NCBI GenBank assembly: GCA_027596075.1
Contig: JADGJC010000055.1
Coordinates: 111,400 to 175,399 of the forward strand
DNA from: Rhizophlyctis rosea
Lineage: Eukaryota > Chytridiomycota > Chytridiomycetes > Rhizophlyctidales > Rhizophlyctidaceae
Length of the DNA stretch: 64,000 nucleotides
Reading direction: 5' to 3'
The position numbers and the translations under genes were made by a program. This document shows positions 39,166-50,296 of this stretch, piece after piece. The notes beneath the pieces are model-generated. The model searched no databases and was not told the DNA's origin. It was given only the letters and a program-made list of their open reading frames with translations. Each line of letters opens with the position of its first letter. Positions within the stretch are counted from its first letter, which is position 1.

Positions 39166-42100
39166 CTATGCCTTCTTCACAATCCTCCTAACCTTCTCCC
39201 TCATCGACTCCACCTGCCCCTTCAACTCCTCAACCTCCGCCTCCGCCACACCCTTCTGCTCATTCGCCCCCCTAACCTCCCCCTCCAACTCCGAAATCCT
39301 CTCCTTAGCTTCCCGAACCTCCTTCCTCAAATAATCAATCTCCTCCGCCGCATCATCCCCCCCACCACCAGCAACCGGACTCCCCTCCCCAGGAGACGGC
39401 ACACCCGACAAACTAACCCCCGAATCCGCTTTCGCCATCCGATCCCCCATCTTAGCAATTTGTCCTAATAGTTGTGCGTTGACGGTTTCGAGTTCCGTTA
39501 GGCGAGTTTGTAAGCTTAGGATATCTTGCTGTGGGACTCTAGATAATGTTGGAATACCCGACCCCGTCGCCGTCGCACTCCCGGACCTCTCCAACGTACC
39601 CCCCGCCCGATTCCCACTCCCACTCCTACTCAAAGTCGGTATCCTCGACGGACTCATACTCCCTGGACCTGGATACCCCTCCTCATCCCCCCTCTTCCGT
39701 CCCCTCTCCAACGTCCCAACCGCACCATCACCCATAGCATCCCTCTCAGCCTCCGCTGCCCTCCTCCTGGCAACTTCAGCCTCCTCCCTCACATCCGCCA
39801 ACCGAACCTGCAAAGTAGCAATTGTGGCCCGTGCCTCTGCTAAGTCGAGCTCTAGATCCTGCGTCCGGCTGGCATCGGAACTTTCTAATCCCATACTTTC
39901 GTCTCTTTGTGCTCCGTTACCCCGTCCATCTTCCATTACTTGCAGCTTCTCCACAAGACTTCCGATCATTTCTTGGTTGGTTTCCACCTGTCCTTGTAAC
40001 CCCTCCACTAAATCCCTCTTGGTCTCCACCTCCTTCGTCAAGCCCGCCACGATCTCCTCCATGACACGCAATGCCTCGTCTTTTTCTTCAACCTGCTTCG
40101 TCAATCGCTGCACCGTTTCCGTATCACCGGCGGGTGGCGGCGTACTTCCTTCCGCATCTGCCAACCGCGATTTGACATTCGCAAGCTCCAGCACGACTTC
40201 CTCGAATTGTTGCGTGGCCTGTTCGGCGGTGTTAATGGCTTCCAGGTGTGCAGTCGTGAGGGAGGCGATTTGGGATTCGTAGTGGGCGCGGAGGGCGTCG
40301 ATGTCGGGTTGTGGTGGTGCATCCTGTTTCACTGCGCCTGCGGTTCTTGACAATGTTGAAGCGTCGATGCCGGCGCCTGTTAGGTCGGCAATTAGGCGAT
40401 CGAGTTCGTCGTGGGCTTTTGCGAGGTTTTGTTTCGTCACTTCGAGTTCTTCTTCTAGACTTTGGATGCGCGCTGTGCTTTCTGGTGATGCGGAATCTGA
40501 GGTGGCAAGCTCCCGATCTGTTGCAGGTGCCTGTTTCTGGTCGTCCAGCGCTTTCCGTGCATCATCCAACTCCGCTTGCAACCGTGCTGCTTGAGCCTGG
40601 AAAAGGTACAACGTCAAAAACTTATTACCACACTCATAGCATTTGCGTCATTATCAAACCCACCTCCAACTCCCCCCTCTCCCCCTCCAACCCCTCCACC
40701 CGTCCCCTCAACTCCTCTCTCTCCCCACCCCACTCCTTCTCCTTCCTCGCCAACTCCCCAATAGCCTCACTCGCAAATCCCAATTTCTCCCTCAACTCCT
40801 CACACTGACTCTCACACGCCCTCCACCCATCACTAGCCTCCCTATGCGCCCCGCCCAAAACCTCCACCTGCCTAGTCCAATGCCCCCTCGCCTCCTCCAT
40901 CTGCTGATGCGCGTCATTCAACTGTCCCATCAAGGATTCGTAGTCTTGTTTTGGTACGCTTTCGTTGACGAGACGTTTGTATTCCTGCAGCTCTTCGGCG
41001 TTTACGGACTGGATTTTGACGAGTTCCTTGAATTCTGATTGGATAACGGCAAGTCGTTTATCGGTTTCGATGCAGCGGGATTCTTTGGACCGGACGTCGT
41101 CTCGGAGGACACGGTTTTCTTTTTCGAGTTCTTCCATCATTGTGGAAGCTTCTTGGATTGTTTCTTCAAACTCTTTGATGCGTTTTCGGGCGCCCTCTAG
41201 TGCTAGTTCGTGTGCTCGAACTTGGTTGTCACGGTCTACAACCAGCTGTTCCAGTTCAGCAATTCGGGACCGGAGTTCGATTACGGTGGTGGCGTTTGCC
41301 GCCGAGTCGCTTTGGATCGCTTCGAAAGCTCTTACACGGTCTTCGATATCTGCACACCGTTTACGGAGTGCCTCCTCACTTTCTTTCATTTCTTTCAAAG
41401 ATGCTTTAGCGGTTACAAGTTCGGCTTCTGCGTGTTTTTGGCACGCTTCTGCTGCAATACGCGCTTCTTGGTTGCGCTTTGATGCTCGTGACCATAGTGC
41501 GACTTTGCTTTGGAGGGTGGCCATGTCGTTTTGGGCGGATTTGAGTTGGTGTTCCAAGTCAGTGGTTCGCTGAACGTTGAGTGCGAGGTCGACGGATGCT
41601 GTAGAGGTGCGGGTGCCGGGTGGGTGGGAGGAGTATTTTGATAGGAGACCTTGAAGATAAGCAACTTCTTCTTCTGCTGCGGCCCGCTTGCGATCCGCTT
41701 CACGGTATTGGACTGAGCCCTAATGGTCACAAAAGAGTAAGCTTTTCGCACTAAGCCTGGCCCAGACAATGACATGTACATCCTTACCTGCTCCACGGCA
41801 TTCTGCGCCCGAGCAAGCTCTTTCTTAAACGCCAAAAGCGTCTGGAAAAGCTTCACCTTGACATCCTCCATCTCCTCATTCCTATCCAAATGCTCCTTCA
41901 ACTTGTCCGAATGATCCGCATCCCCGACCAAATCACCATTCAGGGTACTATCCCTGCTATGCTCTCTCTTCATCGCCACAACCTCGGCGCTGAGCCAGTC
42001 GCCCTTCACTTTCAGATCGTAGATGATCTTGTTCTTCATGTTCAGTTCGGCCAGGATTTTGGAATTGATGCGGTTTAGTTCATCTTTCGAGATGGTGTTG

Positions 42101-42751
42101 GAGCCAGTGGCGAGTGGGGAGGTTGGGCCGGTGACGGGAGATGCGAGGGTGGGGAGTGGGGAGGGGGCAACGGGAAGGGGAGATGTGACTCGTGGTGGGA
42201 GGGAATGTTGTGGGAGAGGTTGGGTGGGGCTTTGGGGGAGGGGGAGGAGCGGTGCTTGGCGGGACATTCTGCGTGCTGCGTAGTAGCCTGGTGCTGGGGA
42301 CATTGGACGGGAATGGGAGTCTGCTCGGGAGTGGCTGCGACGGACAGCTGGTGACGGCAGTCATTAGTTCTGCAAGTTCAAATGTGCTGCAGCTAAATAT
42401 GGGGAACTCACCACCATACTCCCCCGACGTCCTCCGCTGGTCCGTAATAGATTCTCCATAAGGACCAAACCCACCAACAGTTGGACCCCCAAAACCTCCA
42501 ATCGATGGTCCAGGCACTGGATGCATTGGCACCATCCCTGTCAGTATAGGACTCATGATGGGACTAGTGGGAGCGTTCCGCATCATCGGACTTGATGGCA
42601 CGGAACTGACATCACTTCCTGCCAGGCTGACGACACTGCCATTGGCTCGCGTGTAGGTGTTTTGTCTACCGGGCACGCCAACCATCCCTCCAATGGCCGA
42701 ATTGCCATTCACATATCGATCCGATGGAGCTCCTCTGTATGGATAGGCCAT
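39166..42751 (-). CDS. Long coiled-coil protein with two SxIP motifs
   Basis: Four exons in phase: 42751-42412, 42347-41788, 41719-40664 and 40596-39166, giving about 1128 residues. The first 230 residues are disordered (Ser/Pro/Gly-rich with PMMRNAPTSPIMSP). From there to residue 870 the sequence is almost continuous heptad coiled coil, for example LRSRIAELEQLVVDRDNQVR and QLLGQIAKMGDRMAK. Inside a disordered break near residue 930 lie SPSRIPTLSR and TGSGIPTLSR, two SxIP-type motifs in basic, Ser/Thr-rich surroundings. SxIP peptides bind the EB1 domain of microtubule plus-end trackers. A final coiled coil ends VRRIVKKA. I do not recognise a named orthologue. A microtubule-tip or cortical scaffold is an inference from the motifs and coiled coil. 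Confidence 0.75.
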
Positions 42752-44550
42752 ATTGTTTGATAAAGTCTGACTTTTTGTCCGTTTGGTGTTTGCGTTGCTC
42801 GGCAAATGGGAGGAATTCGTATTTTCGTTTTCAATCTTTCAGACCCCGTCATATGAAAGGGTTTGTCTATTCACTATGGTTTTCGACGGTGAGTAGCACC
42901 TCCGTTCAACAACATTCCACTCCCTCTCCGTTCGCTCAATTCAGAAAACGCATTGAAATGAATTCCAGCAGACAACGAAGGGAGTTTTCCACCAACTCCT
43001 CTCAGAAATGTGGTGCTCCTTCTCCTTTGTGCACAAAGACCATTTTTGGCTCCTCTCGGCACAACCCAATGGGAACTCGGGAGCCACCATTTTGGCCCGA
43101 GTCTCCGATAATGTGGCTTGATGTAAACAAATAGTGTCGCACAAAAGTCGTACGGTGGCTTGTTACGAATTTAGAAATTTACTCTGGGAAGGACGGCTAC
43201 TTTGATCAGAATGCTGATCAATGTGGTGAGATGCTCATTGGAGGGATTCGTGTGAACCCTTGAACGCGCATCCAATATTCAATGATGTGAAGGTGTTTGG
43301 TTGATTTGTTCTGTAAGAAATTGGCCATGAGTCCACTGTTGAGAAACACAATTCTCTTTCACCTCACTAGAACATACTTCACTTACTTCGAACTTGGGTG
43401 CTCAGGATGTTGTGGATACGCGGAGTTGGGACCGATTCAAGGAAGAGCGGAAGCACGCTTCCTCTCCTCAGAGCCACACCGCAATCCTCGGCTAACTACT
43501 GGACATGTCTCAAAAGACTTATCGTACTTCTACTATTGAGTAGAGAACGTGCTGTCTAAGCTGACCTTCTTGGAAACGCGGTCTTGAGAAGAGCCGTCCA
43601 CTTACTTATCTACTCCGACAGTAGGCCCACCAATCTTCAGCCATGGTTTTGGTGGTGCCCGGAGGGTTTTTGTAGTGTCTGCTCACGTCAGGTACAGTAT
43701 GGTTCTTGTGGAGGAACCGATCCTTCCCTTGTCATGGGTATCGGCCGTGGAGACGAATGCCACATTCTTGGGAGAAAAACTGCGTCCCGAACATCAGTGT
43801 TCGCTCTTCTTTGGAAGTTAAAGGACGAGCTTGATCGAATCCGCTGCGGCGAGAGTCGCATGGGTTAGGCCTTCGCGTCTACGTCTCTTTTTGGACCCTG
43901 GCAATCTGGGGGGAAATTGAGGCTTCGGGTAAGTCGGGCGAACGCTGGTGGTCTTCCACAGGGATGGCGATGTGTGAACTAGAGCGGTTGGTGAAGGTGA
44001 GCTGTTTCATTCGTCTATGATTTTGTGCAAGGGTGCGGGTGCCGGGTTGCCATCACAGCGAATGGCAATTGCATGGAAAGCGAAAGTGGGCGAGATCATC
44101 AAGGCAAGTCACCATACATTCGTATCCAGTTATTGCGCCAACGTGTCCAGACGTCCCTGATTCCCGACAATAACAGGTGCTTACGGTTGAGTATCGGCGT
44201 CACTTCGCTTGCTTACTCAGAGCCAGGCATGGAAACATCGCCTGGTTCGTCCCGCGAAACCTGTCGGAATGGGGCTTCGTATCCGACAACAATCCACAGT
44301 GTAACTCCCAATTCAACTCACACTTGTACAATTGGCAATAATTCATGGTCATTCATATTACATAATCACAAAGTATCTACTGGGTGCGAAGTGGTCAGCA
44401 ACAAAGCCTTGAATATGGGCATGCACAATTGAATATCACACCCAAAGACACTTACCTAATTGTATTTTTGGCTTCAGCTGCCACCAATCTGAATCATTTT
44501 CCGAACCCACCACAAATTCAACAAAGTCCAAATCCCTACCGCATAACCCT
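42752..44550. other. Intergenic, about 1.8 kb, nothing supported
   Basis: Scattered frames of 60-136 codons lack domains and ordered splice sites. I see no transposon ends, tandem repeats or RNA gene. Confidence 0.45.
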
Positions 44551-46475
44551 TCACACCTTCCCCAGGAGAATATCCTCCACCTTACCCCTCAACTCATCCG
44601 TCCCATAAAACCCCCTCGGCAAATCCACCCCCTTCTCAACCCTCACACACCTAATCCCCAACCCCTCCACCCTCCCAACATCAACCTCAACCTCCCCATC
44701 CTCCGGATAACACATATGCGTAATATACGCACTAGGCGGATACGGTTTAACAAGGTACGTCCTCCCCGCACCACTCTCCATCTCCCACTGCGCTCCATCC
44801 AATACATACTCCGGACCCATAGGCGGAGCCTGCGGTGGTTGTTCGATCACATCGGAAAGTGGTAGTTCAGATGCTGATACGTCCGTAGGAGACATCTGCC
44901 AACTCTTTCCGTCAGCGTCTTCCCATTTGTCTGTTACATGTACGGCGGATTCCATATCCTGAATGACGGTCCGTGTTGCAACGCGGCGGATGGCGTCGAC
45001 GCCGCCTTGGCGGGCTAGGCAGGAGAAGTTGAGGGCGTCTGTTATGGCTAGGATAAAATCTATTGCGGTGTATCCGCGGGACTCGCGGTCTGTTGAGCCA
45101 TTTAGGAGGAGAATCTTTTTGCGGGGGTCGGGAGTTGGGTCGTGGTTTGATGGGATGTCGGCTACGAGGCGACCTATGCCTGGTACGACGAGACAAGGGA
45201 GGATTGAGGTGTAGAGGGAGCCGCAGCCGTAGATTATAGTTTCTTTGCGGACGAGGGCAGAGGCGACGAGGGGGTTAATTTCTGTAAAGGTTTCTTGCCG
45301 CTCTTTGTTGACATAGAAGACGCGGCGGATTGGGGAGGGGAGTTGGGGTACTTCGGCGGTTTTGGAGAAGATTATGTTGTTTGTTCGAGGGTATTCTAGG
45401 ACTGGGGCCATGATTTCGTGGAGGCTGGTGAGGGATACGCGTGAGTGACCTATGTTTGCTAAGGATTGTTTGCGGATGCGGGAAGCGCTTTCCGCTACTA
45501 CTGAGCCTGGGTGGGAGATTTCACATTGTCCTATAATGCGATCGCCGTTTCGCAGTGATACGGCAATGGTTGGGGTGTGGTGGTCGGTTGCTACCACGGG
45601 CAGGACTTCTGTGCGAGGTGGGACACGGGTGATACGTGCAAATTGGAACACCGCGGCGTCGAGGCTTGAGAAAAAGAGACGGGAGCCGGACAGGAAGAAG
45701 TTGCCTATGCTTCCACTCCGAAAGTCAAAGTATCCTCGACGAGTGGCGGAGCGGATGAGCTCGTGGTTGAAATGGTTGAGGAACGCTCGGATGGTCTCCT
45801 TGTATGGGTTGGAGATGTTCATCCATAGTTGGTGAGCTCCCTCGAGGATGTCCACCCATTCGGCTTTAGCAGTGCCGGCTGGTTGAGTATCTTCGGTGGG
45901 TAGTCTGTAGCTGAGGAGTTTGTGAACCGCCTCAGCCTTCAATGAAACAATCACTTGGTCAGCAAAAGAAAGGAATGTGCTTCACTGATCATTGACAATA
46001 TTACCTCCACCGATTTCGTCTCAGCTAACCGCACCAGCCGAGAACGCAAATCCCCTATCCCAGGTCCTCCTACAATGCGGACTATTTCGGATGTGGAGCC
46101 CCCTTCATGGACAAGATTTTAGCACCGCTTTGCATATTGCACCTGCCGTTCGTTGCCCTCCTTTCTCACCATCGTCAGAAACTGGCATAATGTACGCTGT
46201 ATCATCAGTTAGACCCTGAAAAACGCCAACCAACGAATTCACAGCGGAACCGCCCTGATGCGGATGATGTAAGCAAAAAGTCACTGTTAATGACAAGCTT
46301 TGACACATGGAATTTAAAGATAGCCCACGCGTCACTATCTTACCGAAAATATGGCTATTGACGCGGGACTGGTCGACGCTGACATGGGTCCAACGGTTTC
46401 GCCCAGGGTGGTTTTTATGCTCAAGGGCACCCTTCCCGTCGGTGTTTGAGTTGCCGTGCTATGTTGTTGTTCCAT
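44551..46475 (-). CDS. CofD/YvcK-like protein (UPF0052 family)
   Basis: Exons run from ATG 46475 (MEQQHSTATQTPTGRVPLSI) to the stop at 44551, about 580 residues. The N-terminal core is FSGGSAVNSLVGVFQGLTDD with YIMPVSDDG, then across an intron GSTSEIVRIVGGPGIGDLRS. This is the Rossmann-like nucleotide-binding start of the CofD/YvcK superfamily. Later blocks include INPLVASALVRKETIIYGCG with SLYTSILPCLVVPGIG, and LLNGSTDRESRGYTAIDFIL, which fit the same fold. Bacterial YvcK binds UDP-GlcNAc and controls cell shape and carbon use; archaeal CofD makes the F420 side chain. The eukaryotic members have no settled role. The C-terminus holds a fungal extension (acidic, ending LRGKVEDILLGKV). It is divergent from POLE2. 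Confidence 0.8.
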
Positions 46476-46891
46476 TTTGAGTGGTTGGTTCAAAGTGAAT
46501 GTAATGGTGGTAACTTGGGAAGATCGTTGGAGGGCGAAACACTTCAAGAGAAGGCCATTTTTGACAACCCCGCCCAATTTAATTAATCGCAATGTGGGCG
46601 CGGCTTGGTGTCATTTTTCCAACTTCGGCACTATGGGAAGAGCTCTGTGTCCGGGCCCTCGGACTTTCCCACAATCTCCAACAACCAACTTTGGCTTTCT
46701 CTTGTCGACTCTCCCACAGAAAACTCCCATCCAGCACCAGACTAAGTTCCAAAAACTACCAACACTATCATCTAATTGAATAGACCAATACCATAGAGTG
46801 AGGAAACGAGCACGCGCTTTGAAGTCCACAGCCTGATATCCCAAACTGATCTACCTCGTCATACCAGAGTGCCCAACTCCCTCCGCCAACC
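46476..46891. promoter_or_regulatory. Head-to-head promoter gap between CofD-like gene and POLE2
   Basis: About 416 bp. One CCAAT lies near 46573 on the plus strand. No other element was recognised. Confidence 0.35.
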
Positions 46892-49487
46892 ATGGCCTCC
46901 ACTCACAAAAAGATCATCTACAACGTTCTGACCAAGAAGCACGGCCTCCAACTAACAGGCGACGCACAAAAGTACCTACTAGACCAACTCAGTTCACTAT
47001 CACGCGATGAGGTCGCCAATACTCTGGACTACATCGCGCACGGGTACCTGCAACACCAAGGTACTTTTCTGTCTTCACGTCGGTGCTCTTTACTATAGCT
47101 TCCAACACCAAAAGGCCCTCCTTAGGAGACGACAAACTCATAGTAGACCGAGACAGCCTAGAAGAAGTCGTCGAAAGCACCTTCCGGAAAGCCAATGTCA
47201 ACGAAGCCTTTGCTGGCGAGGGCAGCATGGACGTGGACGACGAAGGGCAAACGAGCGTTGCTGTCGGAGATGTGTCAGAGTACTTTCATGTGATTGATGC
47301 ATTCGATATCCCGCGGTGGAGATATAAACCGGATGATAAGGCGTTTGTGAAGTATGCGTCCGGTTCCAAGATCGCAGAGCATGGATTGGAGCAAACTCTT
47401 ACATTGCTTACCGTACGCAGAGCAACCGACCCACCACAACTTCTTGCACCAGCATCATCCCGTTGGGCCATGTTCAGTGACCGATATCATCTGATTCGAC
47501 AACGGATATTGCGTAACGATGCGTTCCGAGCCCCATCATTTGCCAATCAGAATGAATATTTCCACGTAAGCAGCGACACTTCGTTTTCATATTTCACCGA
47601 TTCCATAGTGATATTGACGAATGCGACCATAGATAACACCCATCAAAAGCCTCCACGGTCGAAAACCCGGCAAATACGTCCTCTTCGGTATGCTCACCCA
47701 AATGGAAGAAGGGAAGTATCATCTGGAGGATCCTGACGACTACATCGAGTTGGAGTTGAATGCCAAGGTATGGCGGAATGTTGGGAAAGCGAGGCAATGT
47801 TGCGCACAGTCATAGAATGACACGAAAATGACTTAGGTTGTCACCATTTTCTCCCTCATAGAACTTGGAAAGAGGAGTCGGCCTTTTCACTATGAATTGC
47901 TTCATTCTTGTTGAGGGGATGTATACTGAGGATCGGACGTTTCGCGTTTTGACGTTGGGGATGCCGCTTCCGGAGCCGCGGGAGAAGTCATTGTGGGTGT
48001 TTGGTTTGGCTTTGTTAGACCTGAATGAAGGTTGCGTCCAGCGGGAGCTGACTTGTAATTTTGCTCAGATCGGCTTTCGGAAACAACGTCGATTTCTTTG
48101 GAGGTCCGCGCGAGACGGATGATGAGGTTTGTGTTGCATTTTTGGTTACCGTAGAGTGCGCGATGGCTCTTGACACACCCGGCATCACAAAGGCTGTGCT
48201 ATCAAAGATCGAACTCGGAATGACGGATGTATCTCTGATTATCATATCGGATGTATGGCTAGATAGTCCCAAGGTGAGTTTCAACACCGATTTTTGTGCA
48301 GGGGGACATCGAATTTCCATTTGCTGACTCCGTGCACGACGAAACACACTAGGTCGTCATGAAACTGCGCGAACTATTCGAAGGATTCTCAAACGCCGTC
48401 CTACCATTAGCATTCATCTTCATGGGGAACTTCACGTCGACACCGTATATCTATAATTCGACGGATCATCAAAAGTACCGAGGTGAGTGTGTCTTCGTCT
48501 TTTGCCCCATCTCCACAACCCACCAACTGACATTTTATCATGAACGCAGAGGGCTTCAACACCCTAGCCGACGTCCTATCCGAGTTCCCAACCCTACTAG
48601 ACCAATGCCACTTCATCTTTGTTCCGGGACCACACGACCCGTGGAGCGAGAACGTGCTGCCTCGACCGGGCATACCGAATTTCTTTACGGGGAGGTTGCG
48701 GAATAAGGTTCCCAAAGCGCATTTTGCGAGCAATCCTTGTCGGTGAGTTTTGGAGATTGGAGTTTCATTTGCGAGGTGGAGATGCATAAGCATGTGATGG
48801 TTTTCTAATGAACATTTGTTGACAGGATCAAGTATTGCACGCAGGAGATTGTGGTGTTTCGAGAGGATTTGGTGAATAAGATGAGGAGGAATGCTGTGTT
48901 GAGTCCGAGTGGGGAGGATGATGTTCCTGTTGAGCAGCATGTGGGTGGTCTTTTGTTGGAGTATTGATGGGTTTCTTTCACGTCGAGCATATGTGCATCT
49001 TTTTGTGGGTTTGCTGACCAACTCTGTGCTCATCTCAGCTGGTGGCAACACTCCTTGACCAAGCGCATCTAAGTCCCTTACCACTGAATGTGCGACCCAT
49101 CTATTGGGGCTTTGATCATGCCTTGCGGTTGTATCCTCAGCCACATGTGGTGCGTTTTTTCGTCATCTTTCTTCCACGCATCAAAGAATGTTGCAATGTA
49201 CTGGACGACTGATTCTGAGGTTTTGCATTCTATAGCTCATCCTGGCGGACCGGTTTGATCCGTATACGTTGCATTACGAAGGGTGTCAAACGATTAATCC
49301 GGGGAGTTTCCCGAATACGGAGTTTACGTTTATGGTTTATCAGCCGGCTTCGGGGTTGTGTCAGGAGAGGTATGTGATTTTGGGTTTTTGGCGAGTTCGG
49401 TGGTGGTTTGGTTTGTGTTGGGTGCTTGTATATACTGTGTACTGATGAGTCTCGTTCTTCTTACCTTTGCTCAATAGTAAACTGTGA
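46892..49487 (+). CDS. DPB2: DNA polymerase epsilon subunit 2 (POLE2/Dpb2)
   Basis: About ten exons starting at ATG 46892 ([20 protein letters not shown]). The N-terminus is the helical domain that binds the CMG helicase ([15 protein letters not shown]). A middle block has [31 protein letters not shown] and [20 protein letters not shown], part of the OB fold. The C-terminal inactive phosphoesterase domain has [63 protein letters not shown] and [20 protein letters not shown]. The tail is [17 protein letters not shown] and [12 protein letters not shown]. The last intron leads to a tiny exon (SKL, stop TGA at 49485-49487), matching the conserved DSKL ending of POLE2. The protein is the structural partner of the leading-strand polymerase. 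Confidence 0.93.
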
Positions 49488-50296
49488 TGTTGAATAGTCT
49501 TCGGGGCTCTGTATTGTGAGTTGGGCAATAGGATGGCGAGTAGCGCGAATATCGTGCACTTGCGTCGAAGGGGACAAATGGTTTCCCCGCCCGCTGCGTA
49601 TTTTCATTTATCGAATCATGATCATTCCCTTTTCTCCGGTTGTTTTCTGGAATACCACTATCGGAGGATGTCTTCAGTCTTTAGGACCCTGAGCGCACAT
49701 CTCTCCCCCTTGACTGCGCATTCATTCTTGGCCCCTTCGCGGAGACTTCTGATGTATTCCATAAGCGTATAAATGATCATCTAATTGTCATACGATTGTG
49801 TTACAGTACTTCCGATCTAAATGTGCCCAGTTGTGTGGCGCTATGGGACTCCAGACCCTCCGAAGGAGTTTGGGCCGAGTTTGAACGGTCTGGGCTGTGG
49901 TGGTGGGTGCGTCATGTCGAAGGGGGGTATGAGGATCTTCATCATGATCGCTGGCAGGAGGAGGAGAGTGTTGCACAACTGACCACGGACTGGACAGTGG
50001 ACACAGTCAACCACCACACAGGCTCGGACACACTTGACCAGCGAAAGAACTCTTTTGATTATTAACATTCTTCAAGTAACGCTGTGCTCTCAAAGCTTGG
50101 CAGCCCACCATAGCGTAGCACTTGACAGTGTCGCGTTGCTAGGCTGATTTGTCCAGTTCACAACCGGATCAACGAAACCTGACTTGGAATTGACTCTCTC
50201 GTTTGCTCTAACGCAGTTGGTGCTACCTTCTCATAATTGTTCCATATCCTTTCCATCCCTTTACCCAAGTACGTTCCGTAACTCATAACCTGGGAT
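49488..50296. other. Intergenic, nothing supported
   Basis: About 800 bp with no coherent gene; the promoter of the following regulator should lie here. Confidence 0.4.
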
